Shown: piece by piece, positions 9,038-18,700 of the stretch
Numbering within the stretch: position 1 is the stretch's first letter
Layout: each line of letters starts with the position of its first letter
Assembly: GCA_964435965.1 (NCBI GenBank)
Contig: CAYTBB010000003.1
Span: forward strand, 1 to 58,410
Length of the DNA: 58,410 nucleotides
Reading direction: 5' to 3'
From: 20-14-all-45-10 sp964435965
Lineage (GTDB): Bacteria; Chloroflexota; Dehalococcoidia; GIF9; AB-539-J10
The notes under the pieces: generated by a model
The model's input: the letters and a program-made list of their open reading frames with translations, nothing else
Database searches by the model: none
Told to the model about the DNA's origin: nothing
Made by a program: the position numbers and the translations under genes

Positions 9038-9895
9038 CTAGTGAGAGCGAATAAAGAGTAATATCAGCCAACCCCAGAAACCAATATTTCCTCTGTTTAC
9101 TAGAGTTACTGAAACCAGGATTACGCTTGGCGGAATTAACAAAGTAGCAGCTTTGCACCACCTCTGCCTTACACGAGCGTATGCAAAGGTTGCCACAGCC
9201 AAAACAAGGAAACTAACAACTATCCAGGGAATAGCTGGTTGCAATCGTGCTGACAGCATGTTGCTTGGCAAGGACTCATTTATGCCTAGGGCTAATGACC
9301 AACTGAATACTATTGGAAGTGGGGCTAGCATTAACGAAACATAAAGCCAATCGCGACTTGCAGTTTGTTTCATTATGTAGGCAAAGGCAAATAGAGCTAA
9401 AGGAAAGTAAGCAAGTGTCGCTAACCAAACCCAGCTATGAGGCAAGTAAATTAATAGCATACCAGTAATTATTACTGGAAGTAGATAATATCCTAACCAG
9501 GGGAAAAACCACATTGGTTTGTTATGACACCAGCCATAAATTACTATACAAGTAACCGCTACTAATATGATTGATAAGCAGATGATGTTTTGCCAATAGT
9601 ATGAAGCAAAAAAAAGCAAGGCAACCAGCAAATGAGGCAAGGCAGCGAAAAAAGCCTCTTGCCACGTACCCTGACTATGGACTTCGTAGATTTGCTGAGC
9701 GATTAATTGAGGGGAGCCGAAGGATTCTGTGGCGATGTTATTTGCCTCATCCTCACTAAGCCCGATTTCCCTTAGCTCTTGGCTTTTATCCTCGAGGTGT
9801 GTGCGAAGTTCACGAGTCACACTCGCCTTAACTGCCGAATCGCACTTGAGGCAGATTTTAATACTATCCAGGTAATCCCTTAAATTGTTTGCCAT
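9038..9895 (-). CDS. HAAS-domain membrane protein (PadR partner)
   Basis: The first ~85 residues form a soluble helical domain with the pattern LRTHLEDKSQELRE followed by GLSEDEANNIATESFGSP. This is typical of the HAAS / permease-prefix domain of DUF1700-like proteins. The remaining ~200 residues hold about seven or eight hydrophobic membrane segments with no recognisable catalytic motif. Start ATG 9895 lies 7 nt after the end of the PadR gene, so the two are almost certainly one operon. PadR-HAAS pairs are a common arrangement in which PadR controls its membrane partner. The substrate or signal is unknown, and the gene converges on ruvB. Confidence 0.75.
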   Translation of the reverse strand: MANNLRDYLDSIKICLKCDSAVKASVTRELRTHLEDKSQELREIGLSEDEANNIATESFGSPQLIAQQIYEVHSQGTWQEAFFAALPHLLVALLFFASYYWQNIICLSIILVAVTCIVIYGWCHNKPMWFFPWLGYYLLPVIITGMLLIYLPHSWVWLATLAYFPLALFAFAYIMKQTASRDWLYVSLMLAPLPIVFSWSLALGINESLPSNMLSARLQPAIPWIVVSFLVLAVATFAYARVRQRWCKAATLLIPPSVILVSVTLVNRGNIGFWGWLILLFIRSH

Positions 9896-9902
9896 CGTGG
9901 TG

Positions 9903-10238
9903 CTAAGTTGTTGCTGGTTGTGTAACTAATCTAACCGCGGTAGAGAAATCTTGCCACACAGCCAGCCTTTTGGCTAAAACTTGCTTTCCCCTTTTAGTTA
10001 TATGGTAATACCGTCTTTGTTGCCCATTAGGTAGCATTTGCCATTCGCCCTTAATAAGCTGCTCCTTCTCCATGCGGTGGAGAGCAGGATACAAAGTCCC
10101 TTCTTTGAAGCGGAAATATCCGTTGCTCCTCTTCTCCAATTCCTTTATGATTTGATAACCGTATGTGGGTTGATTGTTGATTAAACAAAGAAGTAAGCAA
10201 TCAGTATTCCCTTTGAGCAACTCGCGTCCGTAATGCAT
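9903..10238 (-). CDS. PadR-family transcriptional regulator
   Basis: A 111-residue winged-helix protein. It begins ELLKGNTDCLLLCLI, then shows the PadR signature YGYQIIKELEKRS, FKEGTLYPALHRMEKE and a wing with RRYYHITKRGK. The frame is open further upstream (to 10304), but ATG 10238 fits the family N-terminus and has a GGGGG stretch about 10 nt upstream. PadR proteins usually repress their own operon, here including the HAAS membrane gene. The 150-bp region shared with the divergent J-protein gene would hold the operator. I could not pick out a convincing PadR palindrome there. Confidence 0.85.
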   Translation of the reverse strand: MHYGRELLKGNTDCLLLCLINNQPTYGYQIIKELEKRSNGYFRFKEGTLYPALHRMEKEQLIKGEWQMLPNGQQRRYYHITKRGKQVLAKRLAVWQDFSTAVRLVTQPATT

Positions 10239-10390
10239 TATCTGGTACCCCCAGCTATATTCTGAATTTCTTCTTACTATAGCTGAGGATACTTCCACTG
10301 TCAATGGCAGCTGTAATAGCTTCGCTTGCTAAAAGTGACTCCCAACCGCTAAAATGTTAGCTAGTTTACTTTGGAGTAAGTAACTGTGCC

Positions 10391-11152
10391 ATGAAAGATT
10401 ATTATTCTATTCTTGGTATGCCTGAAGGGGCTAGCGAAGAGGAGATAAAGCATGCCTTCAGAAGGCTTGCTATGAAATACCACCCCGATAGAAACTTGGG
10501 AAACGAGGAGTGGGCTGGAGAAAAATTCAAGGATATCAATGAAGCTTATGCCGTATTGGGTGATGGTGGGAAGAGACGGGAATATGATAGGATGAGACGG
10601 GCTGGTTTTGTTGGAGTTGGATATGGTCCTCAATACACCGGTGGGCGATATTATACTCAGGAGCAGGTGTTCAGGGACGCATTTACCAATCCATATTTGT
10701 TTCAGGAGTTCGTGAGGATGTTTCAAGGAGCAGGTTTGAGGTTCGATGAGGGATTTGTGGACAATATGTTCTTTGGCGGCAGAGGATTCACCTTTGTTTT
10801 CTCTGGCCAGCCAGGTTGGAGAGGTCAGCGGTCTCCTTCTACAGAATATAAACCATCCCTCTTTTTGCGGCTAATAGGCAAGGTAATGAAATTTGCCCTT
10901 AAAAGAATGCTGAGCGTGGAGAGCATTCCTTATCAAGGAACAGATTTATATCATGAGATTGCCCTTTCTCAAAAGGAAGCCGCTGCTGGGGTGGAGAAGA
11001 AGATTAAATACCAAAGAGGCAAGGAAAAGAAAAAGCTTGCGGTCAAGGTGCCAGCAGGTGTTACAGATGGGGCAAAGGTAAGGTTGAAAGGAATGGGATT
11101 GAAAGGAGGAAATCCTGGCGACCTCTATCTCACCGTCAGGATTGAAAATTAG
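10391..11152 (+). CDS. J-domain co-chaperone (CbpA/DnaJ-like, no zinc finger)
   Basis: An N-terminal J domain spans residues 1-62 with the HPD motif at 31-33, needed to stimulate DnaK ATPase. It is followed by a linker rich in G, F, Y and R (about 70-140). A C-terminal substrate-binding domain begins GTDLYHEIALSQKEAA and ends GNPGDLYLTVRIEN. The cysteine-rich zinc domain of DnaJ is absent, and only one beta-domain appears to be present. At 253 residues it is shorter than CbpA (about 300), so it is best called a CbpA-like J-protein. It leads a plus-strand run with the 103-residue protein (5 nt away), a TatD hydrolase and a thioredoxin-like protein, which suggests a housekeeping or stress operon. 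Confidence 0.85.
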   Translation: MKDYYSILGMPEGASEEEIKHAFRRLAMKYHPDRNLGNEEWAGEKFKDINEAYAVLGDGGKRREYDRMRRAGFVGVGYGPQYTGGRYYTQEQVFRDAFTNPYLFQEFVRMFQGAGLRFDEGFVDNMFFGGRGFTFVFSGQPGWRGQRSPSTEYKPSLFLRLIGKVMKFALKRMLSVESIPYQGTDLYHEIALSQKEAAAGVEKKIKYQRGKEKKKLAVKVPAGVTDGAKVRLKGMGLKGGNPGDLYLTVRIEN

Positions 11153-11157
11153 CAAAC

Positions 11158-11469
11158 ATGGGTGCCTTTGAAGATTTTGTCGCTATAATCAGGAAAACAC
11201 AAACTATGCAGGCTCTCGTTGAAAGCCTTGATGAGGAACCAGCCAAGCTTTTAGGCTCTATTTGCCGGGAATATGAAGCCACCAGTAGAGCTGTCCCTGA
11301 CCACCATCTTCATTTAGCGGGATATTTTGGGGAGGCAATGCTGAGGGCATTGGTATCAGCAAATCTAGTTACTAAGGAGCCAGGAGATAGGTTTTACCTT
11401 TATGGCTATAAGCCGACGGAAGCGGGGCTTAAGTACTACAAAGATATGCTTGATGAGAAGAGAATCTAG
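11158..11469 (+). CDS. Conserved-looking protein of unknown function (103 aa)
   Basis: I do not recognise a family. The protein is mostly helical, with no membrane segment, signal peptide or cysteine cluster. The first half is acidic, and the second half ends with a short beta-like segment (DRFYLYGYKPTEAGLKYYKDM) reminiscent of the wing of a winged-helix domain. It starts 5 nt after the J-protein stop. Its stop overlaps the GTG start of the TatD gene by one base, so it is clearly inside an operon. A small DNA- or RNA-binding accessory protein is possible but unproven. Confidence 0.6.
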   Translation: MGAFEDFVAIIRKTQTMQALVESLDEEPAKLLGSICREYEATSRAVPDHHLHLAGYFGEAMLRALVSANLVTKEPGDRFYLYGYKPTEAGLKYYKDMLDEKRI

Positions 11470-12245
11470 TGCACAAGCTCATCGATACTCATGCTCATCT
11501 AGACGAACTACAAAACCTTGATTTAATACTTGGAGAAGCTAAAGAAAATGGCATTAGCGCTATAGTGGCTGTGGGCTCAGGCTATCAATCAAATGTGAAA
11601 ATATTGGAAATTTCTCAACTATATTGCTCTTTCGTCTATCCGGCTTTAGGCTTGCATCCTTGGCAGCTAGCTAGTCTTGGGGCTCCTCAGTTCGATGACA
11701 ATTTACAGTTTATTGAGCAGAATATCGCCACAGCGGTTGCCATCGGCGAGATAGGCTTGGACTATGATAAGAGGGTAGTGAAAGCCACGTCAAAGGAATT
11801 ACAGAGGGACGTTTTGAGGCGTCTTTTAGGTTTAGCTAAAAAATATGCCAAACCAGCGATAATCCATAGTAGATATGCCTGGAGGGATTCATTCCAATTA
11901 GTCCAAGATGCTGGAGTAGATAAAGCTGTTTTCCATTGGTTCACTGGTTTTTCCAGCGTTCTCAGGGATATAATTACCGCTGGCTATTTTGTTTCTGCCA
12001 CGCCAGCCACCGAGTATCATGAGGAGCATAGGAGGGCAGTTAAGGAAACGCCTCTCAATAGGTTACTTTTGGAAACAGATTGCCCGGTTACTTATGGCAG
12101 GAAGGTAAAGTATAAATCTAAACCTGTTGATGTAGTGAGGAGTTTAAAAGCCACAGCTCAGCTTAAAGAAGTTGACGAGGCTAGAATTGCTGAGCTGACA
12201 ACAAGAAATGCCATCAACTTCTTCGCTTTAGATGTAGCATTTTAA
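11469..12245 (+). CDS. TatD-family metal-dependent deoxyribonuclease/hydrolase
   Basis: A TIM-barrel hydrolase of the amidohydrolase fold. Expected metal ligands are visible: the DTHAHLD motif at residues 6-12, GEIGLDYD near residue 94, the histidine in AIIHSR, the histidine in AVFHWFTG and the aspartate in LLETDCP. At 258 residues it has the usual length. GTG 11469 is the start because it overlaps the preceding stop and no ATG precedes the DTHAHLD motif. Family members act as 3'-5' exonucleases or as D-aminoacyl-tRNA or peptide hydrolases; the exact substrate cannot be read from sequence. Confidence 0.85.
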   Translation: MHKLIDTHAHLDELQNLDLILGEAKENGISAIVAVGSGYQSNVKILEISQLYCSFVYPALGLHPWQLASLGAPQFDDNLQFIEQNIATAVAIGEIGLDYDKRVVKATSKELQRDVLRRLLGLAKKYAKPAIIHSRYAWRDSFQLVQDAGVDKAVFHWFTGFSSVLRDIITAGYFVSATPATEYHEEHRRAVKETPLNRLLLETDCPVTYGRKVKYKSKPVDVVRSLKATAQLKEVDEARIAELTTRNAINFFALDVAF

Positions 12246-12264
12246 ACTATGGGAGGTCAGGCTG

Positions 12265-12591
12265 ATGATACAGTCAATAATAGGTGAAGATAACTTCCAA
12301 AAGGTTGTTTTGGAGTCGAAATTACCCGTTTTAGTGGATTTTTGGGGAGAGCACTGCCCTCCCTGTATACCCCTTGGTTCCATTTTGGAGGAATTAGCTA
12401 GGGAATATAATGGCAAAGTGAACTTTGCTAAAGTCAATGTGGATGGCAATAGTCCTTTAGCTGCTAAATATGGCATTGCTGCTATTCCCACTATGCTTAT
12501 CTTTAAGGATGGTCAACCTGTTCAGCAAATCATCGGGCTTAAACCAAAGAAAAAACTCGAAAAGATAGTGGACGCTCTCTTAAGGGAGTAA
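12265..12591 (+). CDS. Thioredoxin-like protein with CPPC active site
   Basis: A single thioredoxin-fold domain of 108 residues. The segment VLVDFWGEHCPPC places the redox cysteines at 31 and 34, and the conserved cis-proline is in AAIPTMLIF. The dipeptide between the cysteines is Pro-Pro rather than the Gly-Pro of classical thioredoxin, and the preceding Ala is replaced by Gly-Glu-His. Both changes should shift redox potential or partner choice. There is no signal peptide, so it is cytoplasmic. GGGAGG lies upstream of ATG 12265. It is last in the J-protein/TatD run and is followed by an interspersed repeat. Confidence 0.85.
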   Translation: MIQSIIGEDNFQKVVLESKLPVLVDFWGEHCPPCIPLGSILEELAREYNGKVNFAKVNVDGNSPLAAKYGIAAIPTMLIFKDGQPVQQIIGLKPKKKLEKIVDALLRE

Positions 12592-12601
12592 ATGAAAGCC
12601 T

Positions 12602-12638
12602 CCCTCTCCCTTGATGGGAGAGGTTTAGGGTGAGGGTG
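12602..12638. repeat. Interspersed repeat family B, copy 1
   Basis: CCTCTCCC (12603-12610) pairs perfectly with GGGAGAGG (12616-12623) around TTGAT, followed by TTTAGGGTGAGGGTG. The same unit is at 14528-14563 and, inverted, at 55431-55466. The right part of this copy encodes the last residues and stop codon of the CvpA gene on the minus strand. Confidence 0.85.
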
Positions 12639-13122
12639 CAAAGAAGTCACCAATGAAGTCAAATTCCTCGGGGAGAAGCGCTAATAACAAAGGAAACTGC
12701 TCCATCAAAAGTTTTGCCATTACAGACTGGGAGATAACTCCCCCCATGACTGGTAAATACTTGCTTACAATGGCAAGGACAGCGGCACATAGCATTCCTC
12801 CAATGCCAACTCCAAGGATGAAGCCAAGAAGCCTATCTATCCAGCCAAGCATCACGATGTGAACCAAGCGAGCCACAAACCAGCCGATTACGCTAGCTAC
12901 AATCAAAGTGGTCACCAGGATAATAGCATAGGCAGCTATCCTCGACCAAATAGCTTCACTGGGAGAAAGTATGCTGGCAAGTGGCAGGTAGCAATGCCCT
13001 GCCAGAGCTATACCTCCTATTAACCCGACGATGCTAAATACAGTCTTGATAGCTCCTCGCCATAAGCCCAGCATGCCGAGCAAGAGAGTAACTATTATGA
13101 TAACTATATCCAGCCAGTTCAT
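12625..13122 (-). CDS. CvpA-family membrane protein
   Basis: A 165-residue protein with four hydrophobic segments and the CvpA signature. It begins NWLDIVIIIVTLLLGMLGLWRG, with a later GWIDRLLGFILGVGIG loop. CvpA homologues are inner-membrane proteins of unclear role, linked to colicin V export, envelope stress and purine metabolism in other bacteria. The start ATG (13122) overlaps the stop of the upstream nuclease gene by four bases, implying translational coupling. The C-terminal residues A-P-S-P and the stop codon fall inside interspersed repeat B copy 1, so the original C-terminus was probably replaced or trimmed by the repeat. Confidence 0.8.
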   Translation of the reverse strand: MNWLDIVIIIVTLLLGMLGLWRGAIKTVFSIVGLIGGIALAGHCYLPLASILSPSEAIWSRIAAYAIILVTTLIVASVIGWFVARLVHIVMLGWIDRLLGFILGVGIGGMLCAAVLAIVSKYLPVMGGVISQSVMAKLLMEQFPLLLALLPEEFDFIGDFFAPSP

Positions 13123-14459
13123 GCTTCACCACATTCAAACCGATAGTCGCAGTAAGGGCACATCCATGAGGGACATTTTGGAAGCTGAAGTGGGGATGTT
13201 GCTTTTTCCAAAAGCTCAATTCGTTGCCATATCTCCGCTTTAACAGCATTCAAGTTTCTAAAAGTTACATCGTAGACCATTAGCTTGGCATTCTCCCTAG
13301 GAACTTTAGCGTAATAAAGCAATATCCTACCTTGGGGATGGTCTGTTAGGGCGCACTCAAATCCTAGGCGGAGGAAATAATGAGGAAATGTCCAGGGCAG
13401 GCGTTCCCTTTCCACCAGTGAATAGAACTTTGGGTCGCGCAAGATGGTGGGCAAGTTCTGGCAGACTTGGACCAGGTCAGCCAATAATCTATGTTGTACG
13501 GGAATCCTTTCCACTTCGCCTGGAGCACCGTAGCGTAAAGCATCCCGAAGCGCATCAAGAAAGCCCAGCTCGTCCATGGAACGAAGATGTTCCTCTTTTT
13601 CTTGTGGCAACCCTTCGTTAATGGCAATTTCCTGTGGCTTGGCACGTTTAAAGTATGCCTTGCGAGGAAAGACAATGTCGTTGGTTCGCGATAGTTGGGA
13701 TGGTTGTGGCTTGGCAAGCTTATCAAGGAGTTGTTGGCAAGTAGGCTCGTCGGCCTGGATTTGTCCCGCTAATTCGGCAATCTTGTATGACAGCGGCACC
13801 GATGTAGTCCTGCAGTCACATACTTCTGAATAATCACACCCCCTATTAAACCAGGCACAGATAGGCAGACTACTGGGGTCATTTGAGACGAGTGCTTGTA
13901 CCAGCAGGTCTCGCCTCCGCCGCATTTCCTCTCGGATTGCTTCCAGATCGGGAAAAGTAACATAGTAAGCAATAAGCGGGCTCCGGGGTGATTCTGCAGA
14001 ATCGTGGCGCTGGTAAATAATAATTTTCCCCTGAGAGGAGTTGACCATAGCACAGTATATGCCCAGTTGCTCCACATAAGTCGGCCTATATTTGACCAGG
14101 TCTTCCGTGCTTACCAGGGTTGAGGTTGTCTTCACCTCTATAGGTATATTTTCATAGATATCAATTTTGCCTACAATGCCTTCGGCTTCGACAAACTGCT
14201 CCAGATATTCTTCGCTGGAAACAGCAGAACCAAAAATCTTGTGAAACCCGGCGCCAGCCCACATAAGCTGTTGTTTTTCCAGAGGTGGAACGATTTCCGG
14301 GTATTTTCTCTTAAAGTAAGCCTGCTTCAGATTAGTCAGGTCAGTTACTGAGATGTGGTATGGAGGACGGCGCGTTTTTAACTTTTGCATCAGGGCATCC
14401 TTAACCGACCGGTTAGCCTCGATGTGGGACACGTAAGACGCGATGTCAAAATCGCTCAT
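13119..14459 (-). CDS. Tandem-duplicated Cas4/RecB-like Fe-S nuclease
   Basis: A 446-residue protein made of two related halves. The first (about 35-220) has every RecB/Cas4-type nuclease motif: H73 in GAGFHKIFG, D100 in GKIDIYE, E108-x-K110 in PIEVKTT and Q131-x3-Y135. It ends with a cysteine cluster at C201, C208, C214 and C216, likely to bind an Fe-S cluster. The second half (about 261-446) repeats the landmarks: KAYFKRAKP against QAYFKRKYP, LGFECALTDHPQG against LGIYCAMVNSSQG, and C429, C434, C437, C443. It lacks the D and ExK residues, so it should be catalytically dead. It lies 140 nt downstream of the DUF763 gene and is coupled to cvpA. A DNA repair or processing nuclease is inferred. 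No cas1 or cas2 is nearby, so it is not called Cas4. Confidence 0.75.
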   Translation of the reverse strand: MSDFDIASYVSHIEANRSVKDALMQKLKTRRPPYHISVTDLTNLKQAYFKRKYPEIVPPLEKQQLMWAGAGFHKIFGSAVSSEEYLEQFVEAEGIVGKIDIYENIPIEVKTTSTLVSTEDLVKYRPTYVEQLGIYCAMVNSSQGKIIIYQRHDSAESPRSPLIAYYVTFPDLEAIREEMRRRRDLLVQALVSNDPSSLPICAWFNRGCDYSEVCDCRTTSVPLSYKIAELAGQIQADEPTCQQLLDKLAKPQPSQLSRTNDIVFPRKAYFKRAKPQEIAINEGLPQEKEEHLRSMDELGFLDALRDALRYGAPGEVERIPVQHRLLADLVQVCQNLPTILRDPKFYSLVERERLPWTFPHYFLRLGFECALTDHPQGRILLYYAKVPRENAKLMVYDVTFRNLNAVKAEIWQRIELLEKATSPLQLPKCPSWMCPYCDYRFECGEA

Positions 14460-14527
14460 TTTACTGCTGCTCTATATTATAGAGCTTTGTAACAATAACT
14501 TCACTATGTTAGCTGCGAGCCAAATTT

Positions 14528-14563
14528 CCTCTCCCTTGATGGGAGAGGATTAAGGTGAGGGTG
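14528..14563. repeat. Interspersed repeat family B, copy 2
   Basis: CCTCTCCC (14528-14535) and GGGAGAGG (14541-14548) around TTGAT, then ATTAAGGTGAGGGTGA. It is nearly identical to copy 1 and sits in the 140-bp gap between the DUF763 gene and the tandem nuclease gene. Confidence 0.85.
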
Positions 14564-14599
14564 ATTGGTGAAGCAATCTCACGCTTCTTGCTATAATTT

Positions 14600-15685
14600 T
14601 CACTGCCACGCCTTTAGACGTCTGAAAGCCTCAAGCTTCTCTTTATCGCCAATCTTGGCTTTGTCTACCGCCAGGGCCAGAAATTCAATGCTAGCATCGT
14701 AAGTCTTCCTGTCCACAGGGTAGGGGTGACCATCCTTGCCCCCATGGGCAAAGCTATAGCTTGCTGGGTCACGCAGGCTGACAGGGGTATCGTAAACCAA
14801 TTCTGAGATAAGGCTCAAAGCACGGAGTGTTTTTGGTCCTATGCCCTCAAGCCCCAGCAGCGACTCAAAGTTTTGTGGTTGATGCTCATAAGCGATGGTG
14901 AAGAGCTTACTCAGCCTGTCGGGATGAATGTCTTCCAGGCTGATGCAAGGCCGCCGGGGCAGGTTTAAGGTTTTTAGCTTCTTCAATTGAGTTACGATAT
15001 TCCCCGGTTTTTCCTCAGCAGCAATATCAGTGATGACATTTCGCGCTTGCGTGCTCTCTGATGCCACCAAGTTCAGTGCTTCGCCTCTGGCTTGGGAACA
15101 AATAGCTGCCTCTGGCTCACAGACAAAATCAGCAACTTTTTCTCCTAGCCAGTGATACCTCCGCGCATAGCGATTAATCTCATTCATGCCCTGCTGAATA
15201 ACTGCCCAAGAGCCATCTCTGGTAAAGAAGAAAGTATGGTGATAAAGCTGATAGCCATCCTGAAGAGCTGAGTTATCTACCTTGGCTGACATGCGGCTGG
15301 CATAGATTAGAGGCGATGGATTTACCTTTAGCAGATGCCCGTAATTCTCTATCTGCGCCGGGGTTTTTCGGGATGTTTTACCTTTGCCTCCGGCAATGAA
15401 TAAACCCAAATTCTTTTCCAACCCTCGCATCCCCTCTTTCAGAGCACCGCAGACGGTAGTGGTAACGCCGCTGGAGTGCCAGTCGTAGCCCAGAACGCAG
15501 CCAAAGGCTTGAAACCAGAAAGGGTCGGAAAGACGGCAGAGCATCTCCTCAGGACTAAATTCATCAACAATGACAATGGTGATTTCCCGAGCAAGCTGAG
15601 ACATCCGCCCGAACAACCACGGAGGCACCTTGCCATAGTGCAAAGGAAGATTGGCAATTCCAGTCCTCTGTCCCGAGCTAGACAT
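14600..15685 (-). CDS. DUF763 family protein
   Basis: The N-terminus RTGIANLPLHYGKVPPWLF (residues 7-25) is the hallmark of DUF763 (COG1415), a family of archaea and some bacteria with no assigned function. The 361-residue length is typical. A helix-hairpin-helix-like motif, LLGLEGIGPKTLRALSLI (about 276-293), suggests DNA binding. The C-terminal part has the HGGKDGHPYPVDRKTYD segment, also typical of the family. It lies directly upstream of the tandem Cas4-like nuclease on the same strand and divergent from the restriction-modification gene. A role in DNA metabolism is inferred from the HhH and the neighbourhood only. Confidence 0.8.
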   Translation of the reverse strand: MSSSGQRTGIANLPLHYGKVPPWLFGRMSQLAREITIVIVDEFSPEEMLCRLSDPFWFQAFGCVLGYDWHSSGVTTTVCGALKEGMRGLEKNLGLFIAGGKGKTSRKTPAQIENYGHLLKVNPSPLIYASRMSAKVDNSALQDGYQLYHHTFFFTRDGSWAVIQQGMNEINRYARRYHWLGEKVADFVCEPEAAICSQARGEALNLVASESTQARNVITDIAAEEKPGNIVTQLKKLKTLNLPRRPCISLEDIHPDRLSKLFTIAYEHQPQNFESLLGLEGIGPKTLRALSLISELVYDTPVSLRDPASYSFAHGGKDGHPYPVDRKTYDASIEFLALAVDKAKIGDKEKLEAFRRLKAWQ

Positions 15686-15772
15686 ATCACAAGCTACCTA
15701 TGTCTTTTCAGACTTAAGTATTATAATATGGATGAGGTTAGAAGTTCGAGTGTAAAGGCGTGAGCGAGGGGA

Positions 15773-18700
15773 ATGTTAAAGGCATATCTTAAAAGAATAT
15801 ATGAAGTTGCTCAAACGGGGGATGCTCGAGAGGAAAGCTATTATTCTAGCTTGGAGGAACTTCTCAAAGTTTTTGCCCATTCTATCGACAAAAAGCATAT
15901 CCATATCACCACATTGCCTAAGAAGACCGAAGCAGGCAATCCCGATTTTAGAGTTTGGGATGGGAAGCAAAGCATCGTTGGTTATATTGAGGCAAAAGAG
16001 CCGCTGGTGGAGAATCTTGATTACATCGAGAACAGTGAGCAGGTAAAACGCTATAGACATACATTTCCCAATCTCATCTTAACCAACTTCTTCGAATTTC
16101 GCCTCTATCGGAATGGAAGGCTAATTGACAAGGTTTTGCTAGCTAGACCCTTTATTATTCATGAACTAGGAACAGTTCCTCCCGTAGAAAATAAAGATAA
16201 TTTCCTCAACCTGATGGACAAGTTCCTTTCATTTTCGCTTCCAAAAACTTATGCTGCAGAGTCCTTGGCCATCGAACTAGCAAAAAGGACTAGGTTCTTA
16301 AGAGACCAAGTCATTTTGGTGGAATTGGAAGAAAGGGCACCTTCCATTCTTGGATTCTACCAAGCATTTCACGAATATCTGATTACTGGACTGACGAAGG
16401 AAAGTTTCGCTGATTTGTACTCCCAGACCGTCACCTTCGGGCTTTTCGCTGCCCGCACTCGCTCCAAAAACGCCTTTAATCGAAAATTAGCTTACTACTA
16501 CATTCCTAAGACCATTGGCATCCTACGTGATGTCTTCAGATTTATCTCTCTTGGGGAATTATCTGACCAGATGGAATGCATAGTGGATGATATCTCCGAA
16601 GTTCTGGCAGTAGCTGATGTCAACGAAATTCTAAGCAAGTTTTATCATGAAGGCAAAGGGAAAGACCCGATCTACTATTTCTACGAGACTTTTCTAGCTG
16701 AGTATGATCCTGAAGAAAGAGAAAGGAGGGGTGTTTATTACACTCCCGAACCAGTAGTCTCTTATATTGTTCGTTCCTTGAATATTATTCTCACAGAGCA
16801 CTTCCAAAAAGACATAGGCTTTGCCTCTCAGGGTGTGACTGTTCTCGACCCGGCTGCTGGCACCCTGACCTTCCTTGCTGAGGCAACCAAATTAGCGGTA
16901 GAAGAATTTACTGCCAAATGGGGTGGAGGTGGAAAGGAAAGTTTCCTCAGAGAGCACATTTTGAGGAACTTTTATGCCTTTGAGTTGATGATGGCTCCCT
17001 ATGTTATAGGGCATTTAAAGATGACACTGCTATTGGACAAGTTAGGTTATAGTTTGAAAGAGAATGAGCGCGTCAAGTTCTATCTCACGAATACCTTAGA
17101 AATGGCGGATTCGAAGCAAAGTTCATTTCCGGGGATTTCATCGTTAAGTGGAGAATCGTACACCGCTATGGGTATTAAGAAGAAAATACCCATTCTAGTG
17201 GTTTTAGGAAATCCTCCGTATTCAGGGACACCAGCGAATCCGAGCGAGGAACAAGTAATTATCAAGAAAGGGCAAGGATATGCAGCGGGGTTCAACATTC
17301 AAGCGGACAAACTAAACGGCGGCTACAAACTAGTCCCTCAAATAAAAGAAGCGAAAAGAGACCGTAAAATAAAGCGGAAAACTTGGATTGGTGAGCTAAT
17401 AGAATATTACAAAGTAATAGACGGTCAGTGGCTAGATGAGAGAAACCCAAAGTGGCTTCAGGACGACTATGTTAAGTTCATTCGGTTTGCACAGTGGAAG
17501 ATAGACCAAAACGGTGAGGGCGTTCTTGGATTCATAACGAATCATAGCTATTTGGACAATCCGACTTTTCGAGGAATGCGGCAGTCTTTAATGAACAGCT
17601 TTAACGAAATCTACGTACTGGATTTGCATGGCAATTACTTAAAGAAGGAAAGATGTCCTGATGGCTCCAAGGATCAAAATGTCTTCGACATACGGCAGGG
17701 GGTTGCTATTTCTCTTTTCATCAAGAAGAAAGGTTTAGAGAAGAAAGTTTTTCATTCGGAACGCTGGGGATTGCGAGAGGGTAAATACGAGTGGCTCCTG
17801 GGGAACGACATCAAAACGACAAAGTGGGAGGAGATAAAACCAAAATCTGAATTTTGGCTCTTCATACCTAGGGATGAAGTGCTTTCGGAAGCCTACAACA
17901 GGTACATGAAGGTAACAGAGGTTTTCCCCGTAAATAGCGTAGGAATAGTAACTGCGAGAGACAATCTGACCATAAAGAGGACGCCAGAGGAGGTCTCGGT
18001 TACCATATTGAAGTTTTCAAAAATGGATACTGAGCTAGCACGAGTAGCTTACAATTTGGGCAAAGATGTCAGAGACTGGAAAGTTGAGCTGGCCCAAAAG
18101 GACCTAATAAATAGCGGATTAAGCGAAAGCAGAATAGTACCACTCTTATATAGACCTTTTGACGTGAGGTATACCTACTACACTGGCAGATCTCGTGGTT
18201 TCCATTGTATGCCTCGTCCAGAAGTCATGCGCCACATGATGAAGAAGAATTTGGGGCTATTAGTCAAAAGACAGGGGAAACGTTCACCATATTCATATGC
18301 ATTTTGTTGTAACCTAATTACTGAAAGCTGTGTCTTTGAAAGTGCATTTGCGAATAACACAGTTTGCCCTCTTTACTTTTACCCTGATAAACACGATATG
18401 TTCAGCCAAGAATCTCAAGAAAGAAAACCAAACCTCAATCCCAAGCTGGTTGAATCGTTGACCTATGCTTATGGCAAAGAACCAACGCCGGAGGAAATCT
18501 TTTATTACATATATAGCGTTCTTTATTCTAATATCTATCGAAGTAAATATGCCGAGTTTCTGAAGATCGATTTTCCTAGAGTGCCTTTTACTAAAAACTA
18601 TGAATTATTCACCACAATAGGAAAATATGGCAGCAAGCTCGTTGATTTACATTTAATGAAGTCGGCAGAGCTAAATAATCCTATCACTAAGTTTCAGGGC

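Noticed and set aside
13119..14459. Naming the tandem nuclease Cas4
   Set aside because: No cas1, cas2 or CRISPR array anywhere in the window, and the N-terminal Cas4 cysteine is missing; only the fold family is supported.
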